This document shows, piece by piece, positions 30,187 through 32,951 of a stretch of DNA of 32,951 nucleotides; within the stretch, counting starts at the first letter, position 1, and every line of letters begins with the position of its first letter. The notes below the pieces were generated by a model. It ran no database searches. It saw nothing but the letters and a program-made list of their open reading frames with translations, and had not been told where the DNA came from. A program made the position numbers and the translations under genes. Source of the DNA: a virus; the IMG/VR virus record IMGVR_UViG_3300021957_000159, positions 1 to 32,951 of that record; one strand, given 5' to 3'.

Positions 30187-32799
30187 TTATAGACGACCGA
30201 CTGCTACTTCAATTACAGTCATTTCTCTATCGTCTTTATCTTCGATAGCCTTACCTATTGTCATTCCAGGATGCATAATAGTAGCAACATGATACCAAGC
30301 AGTTGCACCACCTAGACCATCACTTACCATGATATCACCTTTCTGACATGTGCCTGTAACTTTACATGGTACTCGACCTTGCAATGCTATAGCAAGTGGT
30401 ATACCCTGTGTATTTGAATTCATAATGTATGCTGGATTAGTTGATACTACCCCTGCTACTCGTCTGCTACCTTTCTCACTAGAGACATGAATTTCTTTAC
30501 TGCCACCAAAGCATACTACAGTACCTGCTTCATAGGCTTCTTCACTGTCATAATACTCAGCCAAGTCAGCATATGTTGATTCTAGTCTGGATCCTGTTGT
30601 TAGTGTCCAGTTACCTGTAATTGAACCTGCTGTTGTGTTTGCACCAGTTGTAAGAGTAGGTGTTTGTACTGATCCTGCATCTACTAATCCAGATACGGTC
30701 AATGATGTTAAAGTGCCTGTGCTTGTAATGTTTGGTTGCGCCGCAGTATATACTGTACCTGCAACTAATGCATTTGCTGATTGACCCGATACATTTGCAC
30801 CTGCTACTGAATTTGCTACTTGTGCAAAATCAACTTCACCTGTAATTTGTTGTCCGGGAACTGATGTTAAGTTTGCGCCATCGCCTGATACATATGTAAA
30901 CACACCACCTGTTGCATTGACATTTCCTGCTCCAGCATTTCCAGATACAGTTAACGATGATAGTGTACCAAGACTAGTAATATTTGCTTGTGCGGCTCCT
31001 GAAACAGTACTGGCTACTGATGCTAATGCTACAGTACCCGATACATTTGCGCCAGCAACTGTGTTAGCAGTAGCGGCAAAGTTAACTTGACCTGCAACAT
31101 TTGCGCCTTGTACATTTGAAATGTTACCTGCATCTCCTGACAAGATACCTACAACGTTACCTATGAATTGATCTGCGGCTACTTTGTTAGTAAATGTTGT
31201 GTGAGTTGCGTTTGATGTTATATCTTGGAAGCCTAATGTGATAGACGATCCTGAAAGATATAAATCTCTGAATCTGTTTGTGTTGTTACCTAAATCATAT
31301 GCAACGTTAGCATCTGGAGTAATGTCTCCTGATACTTCTAAACTTGTAAGTGTACCAAGACTTGTTACGTTTGGTTGTGCGGCTGTTGCTAAAGTACCTG
31401 TGAATGTTGATGCGGCTACATCGTAAGTTGCTTCAACATTACCTGACACAAATTTTGCATTAGCAGTATCAAAAGTATAAGCACCACTTACATTTAATGC
31501 TTTGTTACCTGTACTTGATGTACCTACTAAAGCAGGGAAATAGTTTCCTGTAGTAAGATTTCCCACTACACTGTTGTCTGCTACATTAGCATAATCAACA
31601 TTTAAATTTGCTACACGTGTTGTAGAATCTACAACAATAGGTGTTGTGCCTGTTGCTATATTTGAAATTAGTCTGGATGATGTAACTGATGCTGTTGCAT
31701 TTAAGTTACCAACATTTGCGTTCCCATTAACTGTTAGAGTTTTGTTTGAACTAAAGTCCCAAACAAAATCTCCGTCGCCATCAATAACACCTGAGTTGTT
31801 ATACTGAATGCTTGTGTTACTACCTTGAGCCGCTGATCCACCTGATCCGCCACCTACTGATGCAACTGCTCTACCACCTACACCATATACATTTGCTGTT
31901 GTTATACCTGTGACATTGTTTAATGCTACTGTGTTTCCTGCAACACCGTTTGCAAGTAATTCATCTGATACTGTTATAGTACCTGGTGCCGCTGAACTTG
32001 GTATTGTTTTAACATAATACGTATCATTAGTGTTTAGTGTAGTCGATGATGAACTACCATTAGATAGTGTACCTGTAAATCTAATAGGATCGTTTAATGA
32101 AAAGACTTGTGAATCACCAAGAGTTACTTGGTTTGTTGATTGTGCTAAGTCTGTTACAGACGAAAATGCATAATCAGTAAATGCAGAAGTATCGACTGGA
32201 GTCGATAATGCTGTATCAGAATATAATGAGAAGGTATTTGCAGTTAAAACGTTAGCATAATATGTGCCACCGTTTAATTGAGTCATACCAACTGCACCAG
32301 TGATTGTAACTTCTTGTCCTGATGTTAAAAAGTTTTCTGATGATGAAGTGACAACGCCTGGGTTTGCTTGTGATACATCTTCGATGTATGCTGTAATTGT
32401 TCCTTTAGGTGTCCAAGATAGATTACCTAGACCATCTGTTTCAATTGTATAACCAACTGAACCACCGTCTATTTGAACATTACTGATCTCACCTAAGTCA
32501 ACTAATCCACCGGCGTCTCCACCTTTGTTGACCCAGTTACTACCATCATATGCTAATACTTGTCCATTAGCAACAGTAGTGTTTGATATATTTAAATTTC
32601 CAACTGCGCCATCGATTTGGCTAAATGTGATATCAGAGTATGAAGTCAATACTTCAATGTTTTCTAATCCACTAGTTGTTTTTCCGATAAAGACTCGTTT
32701 CGCATCACTGGCAAAACCGATTTCTGCTTCGTCTAATTGTGGTAAGTCAACTAAGTTACCAGCCCTTTGTTGAATTTTAGAGATTTGTATAATGCTCAT
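30187..32799 (-). CDS. Repeat-rich tail fibre with conserved C-terminal domain
   Basis: 870 residues. The N terminus (MSIIQISKIQQRAGNL then LDEAEIGFASDAKRVFIGKT) resembles the attachment domain of Mtd-like fibres. Residues about 154-300 carry two copies of the shared beta module. The shaft holds the same repeats as the fibre at 5000: QP..TS.GTL followed by VSG three times, and ANSVAGANVSG. The last 127 residues (YADLAEYYDSEEAY, GTVVCFGGSKEIHV, RVAGVVSTNPAYIMN, GRVPCKVTGTCQKGDIMV) form a compact domain frequent at the end of marine T4-like fibres, possibly for trimer formation. Late promoter at 32828; AAGGA is 13 bases before ATG 32799. Fibre identity good; receptor unknown. Confidence 0.82.
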   Translation of the reverse strand: MSIIQISKIQQRAGNLVDLPQLDEAEIGFASDAKRVFIGKTTSGLENIEVLTSYSDITFSQIDGAVGNLNISNTTVANGQVLAYDGSNWVNKGGDAGGLVDLGEISNVQIDGGSVGYTIETDGLGNLSWTPKGTITAYIEDVSQANPGVVTSSSENFLTSGQEVTITGAVGMTQLNGGTYYANVLTANTFSLYSDTALSTPVDTSAFTDYAFSSVTDLAQSTNQVTLGDSQVFSLNDPIRFTGTLSNGSSSSTTLNTNDTYYVKTIPSSAAPGTITVSDELLANGVAGNTVALNNVTGITTANVYGVGGRAVASVGGGSGGSAAQGSNTSIQYNNSGVIDGDGDFVWDFSSNKTLTVNGNANVGNLNATASVTSSRLISNIATGTTPIVVDSTTRVANLNVDYANVADNSVVGNLTTGNYFPALVGTSSTGNKALNVSGAYTFDTANAKFVSGNVEATYDVAASTFTGTLATAAQPNVTSLGTLTSLEVSGDITPDANVAYDLGNNTNRFRDLYLSGSSITLGFQDITSNATHTTFTNKVAADQFIGNVVGILSGDAGNISNVQGANVAGQVNFAATANTVAGANVSGTVALASVASTVSGAAQANITSLGTLSSLTVSGNAGAGNVNATGGVFTYVSGDGANLTSVPGQQITGEVDFAQVANSVAGANVSGQSANALVAGTVYTAAQPNITSTGTLTSLTVSGLVDAGSVQTPTLTTGANTTAGSITGNWTLTTGSRLESTYADLAEYYDSEEAYEAGTVVCFGGSKEIHVSSEKGSRRVAGVVSTNPAYIMNSNTQGIPLAIALQGRVPCKVTGTCQKGDIMVSDGLGGATAWYHVATIMHPGMTIGKAIEDKDDREMTVIEVAVGRL
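30795..30915 (-). repeat. Fibre segment duplicated at 5680-5800
   Basis: Partner of the 5680-5800 segment, with about a dozen mismatches in 100 bases, mostly silent or conservative (V/I in GQQ[VI]TGEV, T/S in YV[TS]GDG). Confidence 0.8.
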
Positions 32800-32827
32800 A
32801 AGTCTAATCTTTTCCTTTGATTATACT

Positions 32828-32835
32828 TATTTATC
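32828..32835 (-). promoter_or_regulatory. T4-like late promoter (GATAAATA) for the 870-residue fibre
   Basis: Minus strand, 28 bases before ATG 32799. Its first base is also the edge of a 19-base inverted repeat. Confidence 0.75.
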
Positions 32836-32853
32836 ATTGATTTTAAATCAATG
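32835..32853 (-). other. Inverted repeat abutting a late promoter
   Basis: CATTGATTT-T-AAATCAATG, nine bases mirrored around one. It lies between the stop of the edge gene and the late promoter. It lacks a T run on either strand, so it is not a standard terminator; an RNA end-protecting hairpin or protein site are options. Confidence 0.5.
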
Positions 32854-32863
32854 TAGCCTTTTA

Positions 32864-32951
32864 CTAGATGTACTTAGTGTAGTATTCCTCTAACTTCTTA
32901 AGCCACTGTTGATGATACTTGTCGAACTCGTTGCCTTCGACAACAAACTCT
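32864..32951 (-). CDS. C-terminal end of an unknown gene, cut by window edge
   Basis: Twenty-eight codons in frame before TAG at 32864-32866. The end reads EFDKYHQQWLKKLEEYYTKY, a charged, tyrosine-rich helix. The start lies outside the window, so family and function cannot be given. It is on the same strand as the fibre gene, 64 bases upstream of its ATG, with an inverted repeat and a late promoter between. Confidence 0.6.
   Translation of the reverse strand, partial: EFVVEGNEFDKYHQQWLKKLEEYYTKYI

Noticed and set aside
1-32951. tRNA genes, integrase, insertion sequences
   Set aside because: None seen by eye; a tRNA search program would be needed to exclude tRNAs firmly, but no gap in the window is longer than about 140 bases.

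Overview
This window is a stretch of a tailed double-stranded DNA phage genome with a contractile tail: a T4-type (Tevenvirinae/Kyanoviridae-like) myovirus, most likely marine. Counterparts of T4 genes 1, 4, 13, 14, 15, 16, 18 and 19 can be read directly. They sit beside long beta-rich fibre and virion proteins of the style found in marine T4-like phages of cyanobacteria and SAR11. The DNA is AT-rich by eye. I see no tRNA, integrase, insertion sequence or CRISPR array, so this looks like a virulent phage. The host cannot be fixed from this window.

Layout from left to right, mostly on the minus strand. Positions 1-8305 hold an adhesion cluster: a repeat fibre (5000-8305), an M15 peptidase, an Ig-like virion protein, another beta-rich virion protein and two small genes. 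Positions 8415-13942 hold head and packaging functions: a 1306-residue glycine-zipper protein, a probable internal head protein with a T4-like capsid-targeting N terminus, small terminase (gp16) and head completion protein gp4. Positions 13952-19976 hold tail genes: a small unknown, a tail-tube-like baseplate protein, tube gp19 and a very large sheath gp18. Positions 20102-23859 mix a zinc-finger gene (+), dNMP kinase gp1, neck gp13, an SGNH-like protein and an unknown early gene. Positions 23981-28295 (+) hold neck gp14, tail completion gp15, a Nudix hydrolase and an unknown. Positions 28342-32951 (minus) hold a coiled-coil membrane protein, a virion protein, a second repeat fibre and a gene cut by the window edge.

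Regulation is unusually readable. Thirteen T4-like late promoters (consensus GATAAATA) stand before genes on both strands. Two good sigma-70 promoters, TTGACA-17-TATACT and TTGAAG-17-TATAAT, stand before dNMP kinase and the unknown 380-residue gene, marking early genes embedded in late territory. Several gene borders are terminator hairpins followed at once by a late promoter. Four late genes (gp16, the zinc-finger gene, gp14, Nudix) have the late motif exactly five bases before ATG and no Shine-Dalgarno sequence. By T4 geometry their mRNAs would begin at the start codon, that is, be leaderless. The other late genes keep 21 bases or more and mostly have clear Shine-Dalgarno sequences.

Most of these genes serve virion assembly: neck (13, 14, 15), sheath and tube (18, 19), packaging and head completion (16, 4), adhesion (fibres) and lysis (M15 peptidase, possibly the small membrane protein). 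The strongest leads are the leaderless late class, the large glycine-zipper protein paired with the capsid-targeted protein, and the small beta modules shared among several virion proteins.
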